Part shown: one piece after another, positions 29,311 to 39,773 of the stretch
Layout of the letters: every line of letters starts with the position of its first letter
How positions within the stretch are numbered: position 1 is the stretch's first letter
Origin: Spirochaetota bacterium
GTDB taxonomy: Bacteria; Spirochaetota; UBA12135; COTS27
Assembly (NCBI GenBank): GCA_013426755.1
Contig: AP019861.1
Span: 1,765,256 to 1,829,255, forward strand
Direction: 5' to 3'
Length of the DNA stretch: 64,000 nt
The notes under the pieces: model-generated
Database searches by the model: none
What the model saw: only the letters and a program-made list of their open reading frames with translations
What the model was told of the DNA's origin: nothing
Position numbers and translations under genes: made by a program

Positions 29311-30480
29311 ATGATACGAAGATTTTGCTTGATAATAATAATGATATTGACGGTCATAACGAGTTTAACGAGCTGTTCAGTTTTGTTAAATAGAGCGTAC
29401 AGTTCTTATACGGGAACGTATGAATTATTATTTGAAGACCTCCGTCTGACTTATGCGTACCAAGACCAATTGCCGACCAATTACGCATCACTAGAACAAG
29501 TCAAACAGGCTTTCGCTTCAGAAGTTCATGACAATATGAACGATTGTGATCTTGCGAATGTTTTGTCAAGGGTAGAAAATGCCATCAATGACCCGCATTT
29601 CTCATTGAGTTTTCCCCCAGACATTCCCTTTGAGTGCGTAGAACCGCGCACGAGTTATAGTTCGTCGTTTTCAGGACTTACATTTCTCCTAAATCCCGCC
29701 TTCCCAGACGAAATCTTTAGAAGTGGTATTATCGATATCAATGACCACCTCAGTTCAATGCCTACAAGTCCCATCGATCGCAGTGCTGTGATCGGGTATA
29801 TTAGAATCGATGATCTGTCCCTTTCATTTGCTGGATCGGGAAGACTGGCGGGAAGTCGCAATTGGTTTGCTGGTATTAATAGCATCATAGAAAAATTAAA
29901 CGCAGCACAAATTCAAGGCCTCATCATCGACGTCAGAACGGGCGCAGGCGGATCACAAGACAATGCTAGATTCATTGCCAGTCATTTCATTCAGAACGCT
30001 CGTCCTTATCTTATAGAAAAAGAACTTATTGGTAGAAACCGCTATCGAACAAACGTCTTACATGTCGCTCCTGAAGGAACGCATAGCTATCGTGAAGGAA
30101 GAATTCTTATGTTAACTGACGACCGCACGTGTAGTGGTGGTGAGATGTATGTTCTAGCGATGCGCATCCGAACTAATCTCATTCAAGCAGGAATGCCTAC
30201 TGCTGGATGTGCGGGCGGCATTATAGGACGTGATCTTGCTAACGGATGGACGTACAACGTAACCTCTTCACAGACCAGTTATTATGAATTTGCAGACGGT
30301 AGTGGAAGCGAGGTCTCGTATTTGCGTACAGGCATTCCGCCCGATGAAACCATAACCCCGTCAGAAGACCCCGTCACCGTCTTTGAAAGCCCGTTCATTC
30401 TCCGCGCCCTAGAACTTATCACCGATACAAACCAATTTAACCAAATCGCCAGCAGAATCACACGGCACAATCACCCCTAA
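29311..30480 (+). CDS. S41-family peptidase-like lipoprotein
   Basis: A 389-aa protein with a lipoprotein signal (hydrophobic run then TSLTSCS, acylation at Cys22). The C-terminal half matches the S41 (C-terminal processing peptidase / tricorn core) fold: IGYIRIDDLSLSFAGSG, GLIIDVRTGAGGSQDNARFIASHF, and LMLTDDRTCSGGEMYVLAMR, where the Ser of CSGGE is the likely nucleophile. No PDZ domain is evident. It would be tethered in the periplasm or on the surface and cleave unknown substrates. AGGA lies about 10 nt before the ATG. Confidence 0.8.
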   Translation: MIRRFCLIIIMILTVITSLTSCSVLLNRAYSSYTGTYELLFEDLRLTYAYQDQLPTNYASLEQVKQAFASEVHDNMNDCDLANVLSRVENAINDPHFSLSFPPDIPFECVEPRTSYSSSFSGLTFLLNPAFPDEIFRSGIIDINDHLSSMPTSPIDRSAVIGYIRIDDLSLSFAGSGRLAGSRNWFAGINSIIEKLNAAQIQGLIIDVRTGAGGSQDNARFIASHFIQNARPYLIEKELIGRNRYRTNVLHVAPEGTHSYREGRILMLTDDRTCSGGEMYVLAMRIRTNLIQAGMPTAGCAGGIIGRDLANGWTYNVTSSQTSYYEFADGSGSEVSYLRTGIPPDETITPSEDPVTVFESPFILRALELITDTNQFNQIASRITRHNHP

Positions 30481-30576
30481 ATCTTCATATCAAACCATAT
30501 ACGCAAGTAATATTGCTAGCTCAATGTAATACTGCTCACTTAGTGATGTTAATTTTTAGCTAGCAGCGGCGTCATT

Positions 30577-31257
30577 TTGAAATCCATTCCCAATCCGCGT
30601 ATTATCGGAGGTTTTCTCAAAGGAAGCCCCCTCAAATTCGCATACACAACTAAACCCGCTCCAACCCAAGCGATTATTAGAAAATCAATATTCGATCAAC
30701 TGCAATCAATCATTGAGAACGCTAAGTTTCTAGATGGCTTCTCAGGGACAGGCGCTGTAGGTATCGAAGCTTTATCTAGAGGCGCTCGCCATGTTGTCTT
30801 CATTGAAAATGATGTCAAACTCGCTAGCAGTCTCACGTCCAATCTAAAACAATTAGGACTCAGTGAAGAAAAGACATCAACCTCTCCCACGGCAAATAAA
30901 TTACCATTTAATCTACCTTTACTAGCACGTAGTAAAGTCTGGTATGGTGATTTTAAGAAGTATGTTCCACATAAAAGTCATTTTTTTGATATTGTCTTCT
31001 TAGACCCCCCGTATGAAGTTCTTAAAGACATCGAAGCTTTAAAACAAATGCTAATGATTGTGATAAACCGGCAATTGTTAAAACCCAGCGGACGTATCAT
31101 CCTAGAACGATCCGAACATCATGCTAAACGCCATGAACGGCGAGATGAAGACTTGACAACTTTTTATCAATTTCTAACAAAACTCAATCTCACCCGCAGC
31201 GACGTCAGACTCTTTGGCAAAACAAGGCTAGAAACCTACCGCATTAGAGACAAATAA
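30577..31257 (+). CDS. rsmD: 16S rRNA (guanine966-N2)-methyltransferase RsmD
   Basis: The 226-aa protein methylates G966 of 16S rRNA using S-adenosylmethionine. The family N-terminus RIIGGFLKGSPL, the threonine-rich PTQAIIRKSIFDQL, the SAM motif LDGFSGTGAVGIEALSRGA and the catalytic motif IVFLDPPYE are all present. A short Ser/Thr insertion occurs after the LGLSE segment. The start is a TTG a few codons before RIIGG, with no Shine-Dalgarno sequence. It stands alone on the plus strand between the S41 lipoprotein gene and the copper ATPase. Confidence 0.92.
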   Translation: MKSIPNPRIIGGFLKGSPLKFAYTTKPAPTQAIIRKSIFDQLQSIIENAKFLDGFSGTGAVGIEALSRGARHVVFIENDVKLASSLTSNLKQLGLSEEKTSTSPTANKLPFNLPLLARSKVWYGDFKKYVPHKSHFFDIVFLDPPYEVLKDIEALKQMLMIVINRQLLKPSGRIILERSEHHAKRHERRDEDLTTFYQFLTKLNLTRSDVRLFGKTRLETYRIRDK

Positions 31258-31566
31258 GCCTTCTGAACATTGAATATTGAATATTGAATATTAGATATTG
31301 GATATATTCTTTATACATAAAAAAACCGTCCACGCCTATTACAGATAGTATAACTGTTAAGACCATTAGAGCTATTACCATAAAGAATGACTCCCCTATA
31401 TTTAATTGACATCATGAAGTAAATTATATTCAGTAGCTTATATTCAGTAAATTACGCTCATAATCGCAATCTACTGTATAATAATAATAGATAATTACTG
31501 TTATAATAAATAATAGTGATTGTAATGATAACAATGATACCTAGCTAACGGGAGAGAGAGAAGACG
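31258..31566. other. Short gap upstream of the copper ATPase
   Basis: No gene is seen. Repeats of TTGAATATTGAATA type lie just after rsmD, and AT-rich TAATAATAGATAA-type units at 31470-31530. A strong purine-rich ribosome site (GGGAGAGAGAGAAG) ends the gap just before the ATG. Confidence 0.5.
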
Positions 31567-34101
31567 ATGAATAATACACCTGAACTCTATGAAGACCCCG
31601 TATGCCAGATGAAGGTTAAAGCTTCAGCGCGGCAAACGGTCTATCGCGGCAAAACATACTACTTTTGTAGTGAGGGGTGTTATAACACATTTCAAGCAGC
31701 CCCCAGAACTTATAGCGGAATATTTGCTAAAATAAGAATCCTAAAAAAGCGTCTCGTTAAAAAAAAATCTCCTCCTGCCAAAGCAACGTCCTCTCATACA
31801 ACCCAATACACCTGTCCGATGCATCCTGAGATCGTGGAGCCAGTACTAGGAAGTTGTCCGAAATGCGGCATGGCGCTCGAACCTATATTGACAACTAGCG
31901 CAGCTAGACACGATGATACGGCAGAAATGGCAGCTTATCTAAAACTAAAAAAGGCGTTTATCAGTTCTTTATTGTTAACTGTTCCGATTATGGCACTGGA
32001 AATGATCCCAGCAATAGGTAGAGCCGTGCCTTCTGCTACCGTTATAACCCTAGTAGCGACAACTATGATTATCTTTGGGCCGGGAAGGTTTATTTTGACC
32101 CGTGCCTACAGCGCATTACGGCATCGAACAATGAATATGTTCACACTCATTGCATTAGGGACATTCACGGCGTACGGGTATTCGACAGCAATGGTTATCT
32201 TAGCCGCAGTAGCGCCTGAGCGCATTCCAGCTTTAGCGCTCAAAGCAGACGGTATGCTTGGACTTTATTTTGAGACCGCAGCGGTTATTATTACCCTTGT
32301 CCTCTTAGGGCAATTGCTAGAAGAGGCGGCGCGTAAACAAACTCAGCAAGCATTAAAAAAACTGCTAGACCTCGCTCCAGCAACAGCACTGCGTCTTAAA
32401 GCAGCAGAACAAAATTTAACTCCAAAGCATACAGATGAAGAGGAACTCCCAGCTCTACCGCCTGAGGCATTTGAAACCGTCCCATTAAATGAAGTCATAA
32501 AAGGTGATATTTTATTAGTGCAACCTGGTGCAAAAGTGGCTGTCGATGGCATTGTTATTAGCGGGTTAAGTGAGGTCGATGAATCCTTTCTTACAGGCGA
32601 GGCAATGCTTGTTAAAAAGACCAGGGGGTCACGTGTTTTAGGTGGGACTATCAATGGGATCGGAGCATTCATGATGCGGGCAGAAAAAGTAGGTGCAGAA
32701 ACATTTTTAGCAGAAGTCGTTACGCTTACCGAACGGGCGCAGCGTAGTCATCCGCCTGTGCAGGCGCTCGTAGATCGCATCACCCATGTATTTATTCCAA
32801 CTGTACTTGGGATAGCGGCGCTTAGTTTTTTAGCGTGGATGTTATGGGGGCCGGAGCCTGCTTTTGAATACGCACTTCTTGCTTTTGTAGGCGTTCTTAT
32901 TATCGCCTGTCCGTGTGCGTTAGGACTGGCTACGCCTATGGCGCTTACTGTTGGCATAAGCCGTGGCGCTGAGAAAGGAGTTCTTATCAAAGACGCAACG
33001 CTGCTCGAAAAGTTTTCTGCTGTGACCCTTATTGCTATCGATAAAACGGGAACATTGACGCATGGGAAACCTAGGTTAGCTGATCACACCGTTTTTATCA
33101 CCGCTAAGAATATTCCACCTGATAATCTATCCGATAGTCCATCTCTAAGCGAAGAAAACCCACCGCAATCAACTTCTTCTACCACCACAGCGAATAGCCG
33201 CAATACCCTACTGCAAATAGCCGCGTCGCTAGAAGCGCTCAGTGAACATCCCTTAGCCAAAGGTATGTTAGCAGCAGCACGTGAAGCGAAATTGTCTTTA
33301 CTTCCTGTAACGGACTTTAAAGCAAGTATCGGTGAAGGGATTAGCGGTTATATCAAAGGCACGCGCTATACATTGGGAAGCATTCACATGATGAATCGGA
33401 TCGGAGTAGCCCTGCCTAAAACTTCCTATGACGCAAACAAAACTGGTACAGAAGAAGAAAAATCTCACCCAAATACAAAAATATTGAGCGGTACGGTCTT
33501 GTATTTAGCAGCGAATAACCAATTACTAAGTACATTTACATTACGAGATACCCTTAAAGAAACGGCATATGAAACTGTAGCCAAATTGAGGGCACGTGGA
33601 ATAAAAATAATCCTTCTCAGTGGTGACAATATCCGCAATTGTGCCGAAGTAACGCAGGCGCTTGCTTTAGATGGGTTTTATGGTGAATTACGTCCCCAGG
33701 ACAAACTACGCCAGCTAGAAGCCTTTAAACGCACAAAGCATACCGTTCTTATGGCAGGGGACGGTATCAATGACGCTCCTGCTTTAGCAGCAGCAGATGT
33801 CAGTATAGCCATGGGAACTGGAAGTGACGTTGCTTTAGAAACTGCGCATGCTACGCTCCTTAAAGGAGACCTCCAATCGCTAGATCAATTGTTCACATTG
33901 AGTTCAAAAACGCTAACGACTATTAAAAGCAACTTATTTCTAGCGTTTTTTTACAATACAGCAAGTATTCCCATTGCTGCAGGGGTTTTATATCCGTTAT
34001 GGGGTGTGACGTTATCGCCCATGATTGCTGCTTTGATGATGATATTGAGTTCTATTTCTGTCATTGGCAATGCACTTAGGTTGAAAAAGTCAATTATTTA
34101 G
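31567..34101 (+). CDS. copA: Copper-exporting P1B-type ATPase with YHS and metal-binding N-terminus
   Basis: An 844-aa inner-membrane pump. In place of HMA domains it has a YHS domain (about 8-50: EDPVCQMKV, YFCSEGC) and a heavy-metal-binding Cys/His domain (81-106: YTCPMHPEI, CPKCGM). The core has TGE (LTGEAML), the membrane metal site CPC (448-450, in IIACPCALGLATPMAL), the phosphorylation motif DKTGTLTHGKP (Asp492) and GDGINDAPALAAADVSIAMG. CPC with these domains points to Cu(I) export. A Ser/Thr/Pro/Asn-rich insertion follows the phosphorylation site before the HP motif (SEHPLAK), in the nucleotide domain. It has one of the strongest Shine-Dalgarno sequences here and no adjacent regulator. 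Confidence 0.92.
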   Translation: MNNTPELYEDPVCQMKVKASARQTVYRGKTYYFCSEGCYNTFQAAPRTYSGIFAKIRILKKRLVKKKSPPAKATSSHTTQYTCPMHPEIVEPVLGSCPKCGMALEPILTTSAARHDDTAEMAAYLKLKKAFISSLLLTVPIMALEMIPAIGRAVPSATVITLVATTMIIFGPGRFILTRAYSALRHRTMNMFTLIALGTFTAYGYSTAMVILAAVAPERIPALALKADGMLGLYFETAAVIITLVLLGQLLEEAARKQTQQALKKLLDLAPATALRLKAAEQNLTPKHTDEEELPALPPEAFETVPLNEVIKGDILLVQPGAKVAVDGIVISGLSEVDESFLTGEAMLVKKTRGSRVLGGTINGIGAFMMRAEKVGAETFLAEVVTLTERAQRSHPPVQALVDRITHVFIPTVLGIAALSFLAWMLWGPEPAFEYALLAFVGVLIIACPCALGLATPMALTVGISRGAEKGVLIKDATLLEKFSAVTLIAIDKTGTLTHGKPRLADHTVFITAKNIPPDNLSDSPSLSEENPPQSTSSTTTANSRNTLLQIAASLEALSEHPLAKGMLAAAREAKLSLLPVTDFKASIGEGISGYIKGTRYTLGSIHMMNRIGVALPKTSYDANKTGTEEEKSHPNTKILSGTVLYLAANNQLLSTFTLRDTLKETAYETVAKLRARGIKIILLSGDNIRNCAEVTQALALDGFYGELRPQDKLRQLEAFKRTKHTVLMAGDGINDAPALAAADVSIAMGTGSDVALETAHATLLKGDLQSLDQLFTLSSKTLTTIKSNLFLAFFYNTASIPIAAGVLYPLWGVTLSPMIAALMMILSSISVIGNALRLKKSII

Positions 34102-34838
34102 CATTTTCTCTATCACCTACTCGCTGATCTGCAGCTATCATCTACTAGGTGAGATATAACCATCGTCTACTAGGTGAGATATAACTATCATCTACCAGTT
34201 GAGGTATAACCATCATCTACTAGTTGAAGTATAACTGTCACCTACGCGCTGGATTGTAAAATTCTCGCTAAATTTCCGCCCAATTTCTACGCTAACAGTA
34301 AAGAGTTCTACGCAGAACATCCTAACATTCACACTATTTCAATATAATTGAATTGAGTTCTATAAGGAAACTCACAATATTCACACTATTTCAATATAAT
34401 TGAATTTAATTCTATAAGGAAACTCACGATATTCACACTATTTCAATATAATTGAATTGAGTTCTATAAGGAAACTCACGATATTCACACTATTTTAATA
34501 TAATTGAATTGAGTTCTATAAGGAAACTCACGATATTCACACTATTTCAATATAAAACATTGAAATTCATAAAGAGCTAAAAATTCAATCCAATAAAAAA
34601 CTCAATCATTCAAAAAAATATTGAAATTCATAAAAAATGAGTAGTTCAATTCAATAAAAAGTTCAATTTTTCAGTCAAAAATATTGAAATTTATAAAAAA
34701 ATTGCTTTTATTAAAAAAATTTAATATTACTCCTAAAAAACAGTTGACTTCCATAAAAATACTATTACCTTATATCCATAAGCCTATTAAGGTAGGATAA
34801 ATTTAAATCTTGAAAAACACTGTATTTTAACAAAAACA
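34102..34838. other. Repeat-filled gap between copA and grpE
   Basis: 34120-34250 has about five ~30-nt units of CATCTACTAGGTGAGATATAAC type. 34560-34720 has ATTGAAATTCATAAAAAA-type units. A 7-bp inverted repeat TACCTTA/TAAGGTA at 34766-34794 lies 45 nt before the grpE start and could be an operator. No CIRCE element is present. No gene is supported. Confidence 0.6.
34331..34558. repeat. 52-nt tandem array
   Basis: At least four full copies of a 52-nt unit. ACACTATTTCAATATAATTG recurs at 34331, 34383, 34435, 34487 and (partial) 34539. Copies differ by one or two bases. Confidence 0.92.
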
Positions 34839-35888
34839 ATGAATAACAATCATTCAAATACAAATAAGGTCGCTGCAGACAAAGTCGCTGAAGAACTCGT
34901 TGAAAGGGCTTCTTTATCTGGTAGTGAAGAAATCAATGCCGCCAATGAGTCTACGCAGGAACCTACGCAGGAATCTGTACCTCCTTCTTCATCTCACGCT
35001 CCTTCCACCGAAAAACTAGATGATGATAATGCTGTAGAGGAAGCAGTCTCCCATGAGAATGGTACAAATTCAGGTGATGATGAAGCGTTGTCTTTGCATG
35101 ATGATGAGCAATCACCTAGCGAACAACCCATTCTAGCCGAAAATGTCAAATTACTAGAAGAAAAAATCACCGAATATAAAACCCTTGTCAAACGCCAGCA
35201 AGCAGAATTTGATAATTATCGCAAACGGACGCTCGACGAACGACAAAAACTACTCAAATACGCACCTGAGGAGTTTATTCAAAAATTGTTTCCAATCCTT
35301 AGTCATTATGAAAAGGCACTCACACACCAAAATTCCGAAGCAGACGCCAAAATCAAGTCTTTTCTAGATGGATTTTCAATCATTAAACAGCAACTCGATG
35401 CCTTACTTACCGAATTTAATGTACGTCCCAGTACTCAGATCGGCGATACCTTTGATCCCAACGTCCACCAAGCCATCATGATTGAAACGGCAGAACAAGT
35501 CGCAGCACAGGCTGAGGATTCTAGAAAAAATACACCGCATGCATCGACTTCTGCAGAAAAAACCGCTCCCACCCCCCCCATTTCAAGCGAAAATCCCTCC
35601 CACTTCGCATCTGATACAAACAATACTTCAAATAATACTTCATCTTCATCACTTGATAGTAAAACCAAAGCAAATAGCGATTCTAATGCCCAAACCTCGC
35701 ATTCAAATACCTCGCCGCATTCAAACATTGATAATGACGGTAGTAAGAGCAAATTAACAGCTTCTCCCCCCGCCAATCCTACCAATACAGCAGATACGAT
35801 CAGTGCAATCTTCGAACAAGGCTATTTCTTTCACGATCGCGTGATAAAAATTGCCCACGTGAAGGTCATGCAGGCTAAAAAAAAATAA
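34839..35888 (+). CDS. grpE: GrpE nucleotide exchange factor with large insertion
   Basis: GrpE releases ADP from DnaK. Residues 100-190 form the long helix and four-helix region (LVKRQQAEFDNYRKR, FPILSHYEKAL). The beta-wing begins IGDTFDPNVHQAIMIE (201-216) and ends FEQGYFFHDRVIKIAHVKV (325-343). About 95 Ser/Thr/Asn/Pro-rich residues (224-319) split the beta-wing, and a further ~95-residue acidic Ser/Glu-rich region precedes the helix. Total length is 349 aa against the usual ~190. The insert encodes a run of eight C bases (35572-35579) in frame. It heads a grpE-dnaK-dnaJ cluster. There is no Shine-Dalgarno sequence. Confidence 0.92.
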   Translation: MNNNHSNTNKVAADKVAEELVERASLSGSEEINAANESTQEPTQESVPPSSSHAPSTEKLDDDNAVEEAVSHENGTNSGDDEALSLHDDEQSPSEQPILAENVKLLEEKITEYKTLVKRQQAEFDNYRKRTLDERQKLLKYAPEEFIQKLFPILSHYEKALTHQNSEADAKIKSFLDGFSIIKQQLDALLTEFNVRPSTQIGDTFDPNVHQAIMIETAEQVAAQAEDSRKNTPHASTSAEKTAPTPPISSENPSHFASDTNNTSNNTSSSSLDSKTKANSDSNAQTSHSNTSPHSNIDNDGSKSKLTASPPANPTNTADTISAIFEQGYFFHDRVIKIAHVKVMQAKKK

Positions 35889-36067
35889 TAGATTGAAATT
35901 AGGAAGCCTGTTTGTTCAAGCTGTTCTTAACAAAAAAACTAACCACTTAATAACCTTTAAAATAATAATCCTAAAAAATTGAATTCTTAAAAAATTAAAT
36001 CCTTAAAAAATTGAATCCTAAAAAACTAAATCCTTAAAAATTTGAAAACATTAGAAGAGAATTAAAA
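35889..36067. repeat. Degenerate ~17-nt repeat leader of dnaK
   Basis: About five units of CCTTAAAAAATTGAATT type run from about 35965 to 36045, directly before the weak AGAAGAG ribosome site of dnaK. No CIRCE operator is seen. Confidence 0.75.
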
Positions 36068-38056
36068 ATGAGCAAAATTATAGGTATTGACTTAGGGACA
36101 ACCAATTCATGTGTAGCTGTTATAGAAGGAGGAGAACCTGTTGTCATTCAGAACGCAGAAGGGCAGCGTACAACTCCTTCGATCGTAGCTTTTACAGATA
36201 CAGATGAATGTCTTGTCGGACAACCTGCTAAAAATCAAATGGTCACCAATGCAAAGCGAACGGTTTACTCGATCAAGCGCTTTATGGGAAGTTCGCTCGA
36301 AGAAGTAAGCGATATAAAAAATAAAATTCCCTACCACCTCGAAGCAGCAGGAAAAAAAATCAAAGTCAAAATTGACGCCAAACACCACACACCCCAAGAA
36401 ATATCATCGCATATTCTACAAAAAATGAAGCAATCCGCTGAAGATTACTTAGGTACAACCGTCAAAGAAGCGGTCATCACAGTTCCTGCCTATTTTAACG
36501 ATTCCCAGCGGCAAGCAACCGTAGACGCCGGAAAAATCGCAGGCCTCGACGTCAAACGTATCGTCAATGAACCCACAGCAGCCGCCTTAGCCTACGGCTT
36601 AGACAAGAAAAAAGACTTAAAGCTAGCCGTATTTGACTTAGGTGGTGGAACGTTTGATATTTCAATCTTAGAAATGGGCGATGGCGTTTTCGAAGTCAAA
36701 GCCACTAATGGCGATACCCAGCTAGGAGGAGACAATTTTGATGAAATCATCATTGACTACCTCAACGATGAATTTAAAAACCAATACGGTATCAATCTTA
36801 AAGACGATATCATGGCCATGCAACGACTTAAAGAAGCCGCTGAAAAAGCCAAAAAAGAACTCTCCACCACCACTACAACCACCATCAATCTTCCTTTTAT
36901 TACAGCCGATAGCTCAGGCCCCAAACACTTAGATATCAAATTGACCCGTGCTAAATTTGAACAGCTCGTTGGCAATCTAATCAAAGCTTTACGAGACCCT
37001 TGCGAAAACGCTATCAAAGACTCAGAGTTATCTGTCAATGACATTCAAGAGGTCATTTTAGTAGGTGGATCAACACGGATTCCAGCCGTTCAGGCGCTTG
37101 TCAAAGAAATATTCAAACGAGAGCCTAGCAAAGGCGTCAATCCAGACGAAGTTGTTGCCGTAGGGGCCGCCATCCAAGGTGGAATCTTAGGCGGTGATGT
37201 CAAAGACGTTCTCTTACTCGACGTCACGCCCCTTTCATTGGGAATAGAAACCCTTGGCGGTGTTATGACAAAACTTATCGATAGAAATACGACCATTCCT
37301 ACCAAAAAAAGCCAGATCTTCTCCACTGCCGAAAACAACCAACCCGCCGTCACTATCAATGTCTACCAAGGCGAACGCGAAATGGCACGTGATAATAGAT
37401 TGCTTGGTCGTTTTGATCTAGTAGAGATTCCTGCAGCTCCACGTGGTGTCCCACAGATCGAAGTGACGTTTGACATTGACGCCAATGGAATCCTTCACGT
37501 CAGTGCCAAAGACCTTGGTACAGGCAAAGAAAACAAAATCAAAATAGAAGCTTCTAGCGGTCTCAATGAAGAAGAGATTGCTGAAATGGTCAAACAAGGC
37601 GAAATCAATCGTGAAGCCGACAAAAAGCATCGCGAACTTGCCGAAGTTAAGAATAATGGCTCTCAACTCGTCTATCAAACCGAATCCCTTCTCACCGAAC
37701 ACAAAGATAAAATAGATGATACCGAGAAAACTGCCATTGAAACTGCGCTTAAATCCTTAAAAGAAGCCCTTACTAAGGATGATAAGGCGGAGATCACGCA
37801 AAACATGGAAGCTTTATCGAAAGCAACGCATAAAATCTCCGAACAAATCTATAAAGAAGCCGCCTCAAAAACCAATCAAAATCAAACTTCTTCTACCGCC
37901 GCTGCTAACAATACAGAACATGCTACCGATTCTAACAGCACACAAGAAGCTAATAGTCCTAATAATAACACCACTTCTCAGGACAAAAAAGAGGGTAAAT
38001 CCAATGAAAATGTTGTCGACGCAGATTATGAAGTCGTTGATGATGATAAAAAGTAG
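36068..38056 (+). CDS. dnaK: Chaperone DnaK (Hsp70)
   Basis: The 662-aa ATP-dependent chaperone has the Hsp70 signatures [30 protein letters not shown] and [14 protein letters not shown], the linker [12 protein letters not shown], and a substrate-binding domain. The C-terminal lid ends in a Ser/Thr/Asn/Gln-rich stretch and an acidic [12 protein letters not shown] end, close to the EEVD-like tail of bacterial DnaK. It works with the flanking GrpE and DnaJ. The Shine-Dalgarno sequence is weak (AGAAGAG). A strong hairpin terminator follows, so dnaJ is likely transcribed separately. Confidence 0.98.
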   Translation: MSKIIGIDLGTTNSCVAVIEGGEPVVIQNAEGQRTTPSIVAFTDTDECLVGQPAKNQMVTNAKRTVYSIKRFMGSSLEEVSDIKNKIPYHLEAAGKKIKVKIDAKHHTPQEISSHILQKMKQSAEDYLGTTVKEAVITVPAYFNDSQRQATVDAGKIAGLDVKRIVNEPTAAALAYGLDKKKDLKLAVFDLGGGTFDISILEMGDGVFEVKATNGDTQLGGDNFDEIIIDYLNDEFKNQYGINLKDDIMAMQRLKEAAEKAKKELSTTTTTTINLPFITADSSGPKHLDIKLTRAKFEQLVGNLIKALRDPCENAIKDSELSVNDIQEVILVGGSTRIPAVQALVKEIFKREPSKGVNPDEVVAVGAAIQGGILGGDVKDVLLLDVTPLSLGIETLGGVMTKLIDRNTTIPTKKSQIFSTAENNQPAVTINVYQGEREMARDNRLLGRFDLVEIPAAPRGVPQIEVTFDIDANGILHVSAKDLGTGKENKIKIEASSGLNEEEIAEMVKQGEINREADKKHRELAEVKNNGSQLVYQTESLLTEHKDKIDDTEKTAIETALKSLKEALTKDDKAEITQNMEALSKATHKISEQIYKEAASKTNQNQTSSTAAANNTEHATDSNSTQEANSPNNNTTSQDKKEGKSNENVVDADYEVVDDDKK

Positions 38057-38076
38057 CTTTTAAGCCTTATTACTAG

Positions 38077-38140
38077 GGGGCTCTTTTGTATTTTATACGA
38101 TTGACGGTCTTTGACAACGTTCTCTAAAAGAGCCCCTTTT
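38077..38140 (+). terminator. Rho-independent-type terminator after dnaK
   Basis: A perfect 11-bp inverted repeat (GGGGCTCTTTT at 38077-38087 and AAAAGAGCCCC at 38126-38136) is followed by TTTT. The loop of 38 nt is long for a terminator. It begins about 20 nt after the dnaK stop codon. Confidence 0.75.
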
Positions 38141-38280
38141 CACAATATTACTTCATAAACCATTTTTTATAAACTATTTTCTGTAAACTATTCTTTTTTT
38201 GTAAACTGTTCTTTATAAGAACTTCTTTTTACCAAGCACTTTTTATAAAATTATTCTTTATAAAAGATTATAATAGTCAT

Positions 38281-38575
38281 AAAGAATTGTAGTGTTCATA
38301 AAGAATTGTAGTGATCATAAAGAATTGTAGTGATCATAAAGAATTGTAGTGATCGTAAAAAATTGTAATAATCATAAAAAATTGTAACAATCGTAAAGAA
38401 TTGTAATAATCGTAAAGAATTATAACAGTCGTAAAGAATTATAACAATCGTAAAGAATTGTAATAATCGTAAAGAATTATAACAATCGTAAAGAATTGTA
38501 ACAATCGTAAAGAGTTGTAACAATCGTAAAGAACTGTAATAACCATAAAAAATTATAATAATCGTAAATAATTAA
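38281..38575. repeat. 19-nt tandem array upstream of dnaJ
   Basis: About 15 copies of a 19-nt unit (CATAAAGAATTGTAGTGAT) with drift to CGTAAAGAATTATAACAAT. The array ends about 25 nt before dnaJ. Minus-strand ORFs across it are repeat artefacts. Confidence 0.92.
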
Positions 38576-38600
38576 GAGAACATAGGAGAGGGAAGAAGAG

Positions 38601-39773
38601 ATGCCAGCCGCTACAAAAGATTTTTACAATATACTAGGTGTATCCCGTGGAGCAAGTAAAGATGAAATCAAACGTGCTTATCGCCGTAAGGCCATTGAGA
38701 GTCATCCCGACCGAAATAAAGGCAATAAACAAGCCGAAGAACGTTTTAAAGACATTAACGAAGCCTATTCTATTCTCTCGGACGACAAAAAAAAGCAGAT
38801 TTACGACCAATATGGCTATGAAGCCTTAAGACGTGGCGCGGGAAATGCCGGTGGAGCAGGAGCTAACTTCACAGATATGAATTTCTCGTCATTCAGTGAA
38901 TTTTTTGAAGAAGCCTTCGGCGCAGATAATATCTTCGACAATTTCTTCAACCAAGGCGGCTCAGCACAAAACCGCTCAACACGTTCACGCGGAACAGATA
39001 TTCAATACGAATTAGAAGTCTCACTAGAACAAGCCTTTAACGGTACGAGTTATGATTTTGATCTCTCTAAGAAAGTAGCCTGTACCCATTGTAATGGAAC
39101 GGGCGCAAGAAAGGGCACTAGTCCCAGTCGCTGCGAAGACTGTAATGGGAATGGACAAATACGCCAGAATAGAGGAATCTTCTCTATCAATACCACATGC
39201 CCTAGCTGTCGCGGTGAAGGTGTTATCATTGAAAATCCCTGCCACAGTTGTAGCGGACATGGGGTTGTTACGAAAAAGAAACAAGTCAAAGTAAAAATTC
39301 CACCCGGTATCGCTGACGGACAAAGCATTCGCATCACCGGTGAAGGCAGCATTAGTAGACGCGGGGGCAGCGCGGGAGACCTTTACTTTAAAATCCGTGT
39401 TCGCCCAGACGATCACTTCGAACGCGAAAATGATAATCTTTACTGCAACGCACACGTAAATATTCCCCAAGCCGTCCTAGGCGCAGTGCTCCACTTAAAA
39501 AATCTAAACAACGAAACCATTAAGATCACCCTTCACCCAGGCATCCAACATGGCGATATCCTACGCATCAAACATAAAGGAATGCCCAAACTCCAACGCA
39601 CAGGCGATCGTGGAGACCTCATGATCCGTATCCATATCATCGTTCCTAAAAAACTAGACCGTAAAACCGAACAGCTTTATAGAAATATTGCCGAACTCAC
39701 CAAAGACAATGATACCATTTCACTCAGTAAAATTCGTACCAAAAAGTCTTTCTGGAGTTTCAGATCATCCTAA
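38601..39773 (+). CDS. dnaJ: Co-chaperone DnaJ
   Basis: The 390-aa Hsp40 has a J domain with HPD (ESHPDRNKG), a Gly/Phe region (GAGANFTDMNFSSFSEFFEEAFG), and a zinc domain with four CxxCxGxG motifs (CTHCNGTG, CEDCNGNG, CPSCRGEG, CHSCSGHG). C-terminal substrate-binding domains follow (VKVKIPPGIADGQSIRI, DLYFKIRV). It delivers substrates to DnaK and stimulates its ATPase. A strong Shine-Dalgarno sequence (AGGAGAGGGAAG) precedes the ATG, unlike grpE and dnaK. Confidence 0.98.
   Translation: MPAATKDFYNILGVSRGASKDEIKRAYRRKAIESHPDRNKGNKQAEERFKDINEAYSILSDDKKKQIYDQYGYEALRRGAGNAGGAGANFTDMNFSSFSEFFEEAFGADNIFDNFFNQGGSAQNRSTRSRGTDIQYELEVSLEQAFNGTSYDFDLSKKVACTHCNGTGARKGTSPSRCEDCNGNGQIRQNRGIFSINTTCPSCRGEGVIIENPCHSCSGHGVVTKKKQVKVKIPPGIADGQSIRITGEGSISRRGGSAGDLYFKIRVRPDDHFERENDNLYCNAHVNIPQAVLGAVLHLKNLNNETIKITLHPGIQHGDILRIKHKGMPKLQRTGDRGDLMIRIHIIVPKKLDRKTEQLYRNIAELTKDNDTISLSKIRTKKSFWSFRSS

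Noticed and set aside
34766..34794. CIRCE operator upstream of grpE
   Set aside because: The inverted repeat TACCTTA/TAAGGTA does not match TTAGCACTC-N9-GAGTGCTAA; it is mentioned only as a possible operator.
38296..38523. 75-aa Tyr/Leu-rich minus-strand ORF upstream of dnaJ
   Set aside because: It is produced by the 19-nt repeat array.
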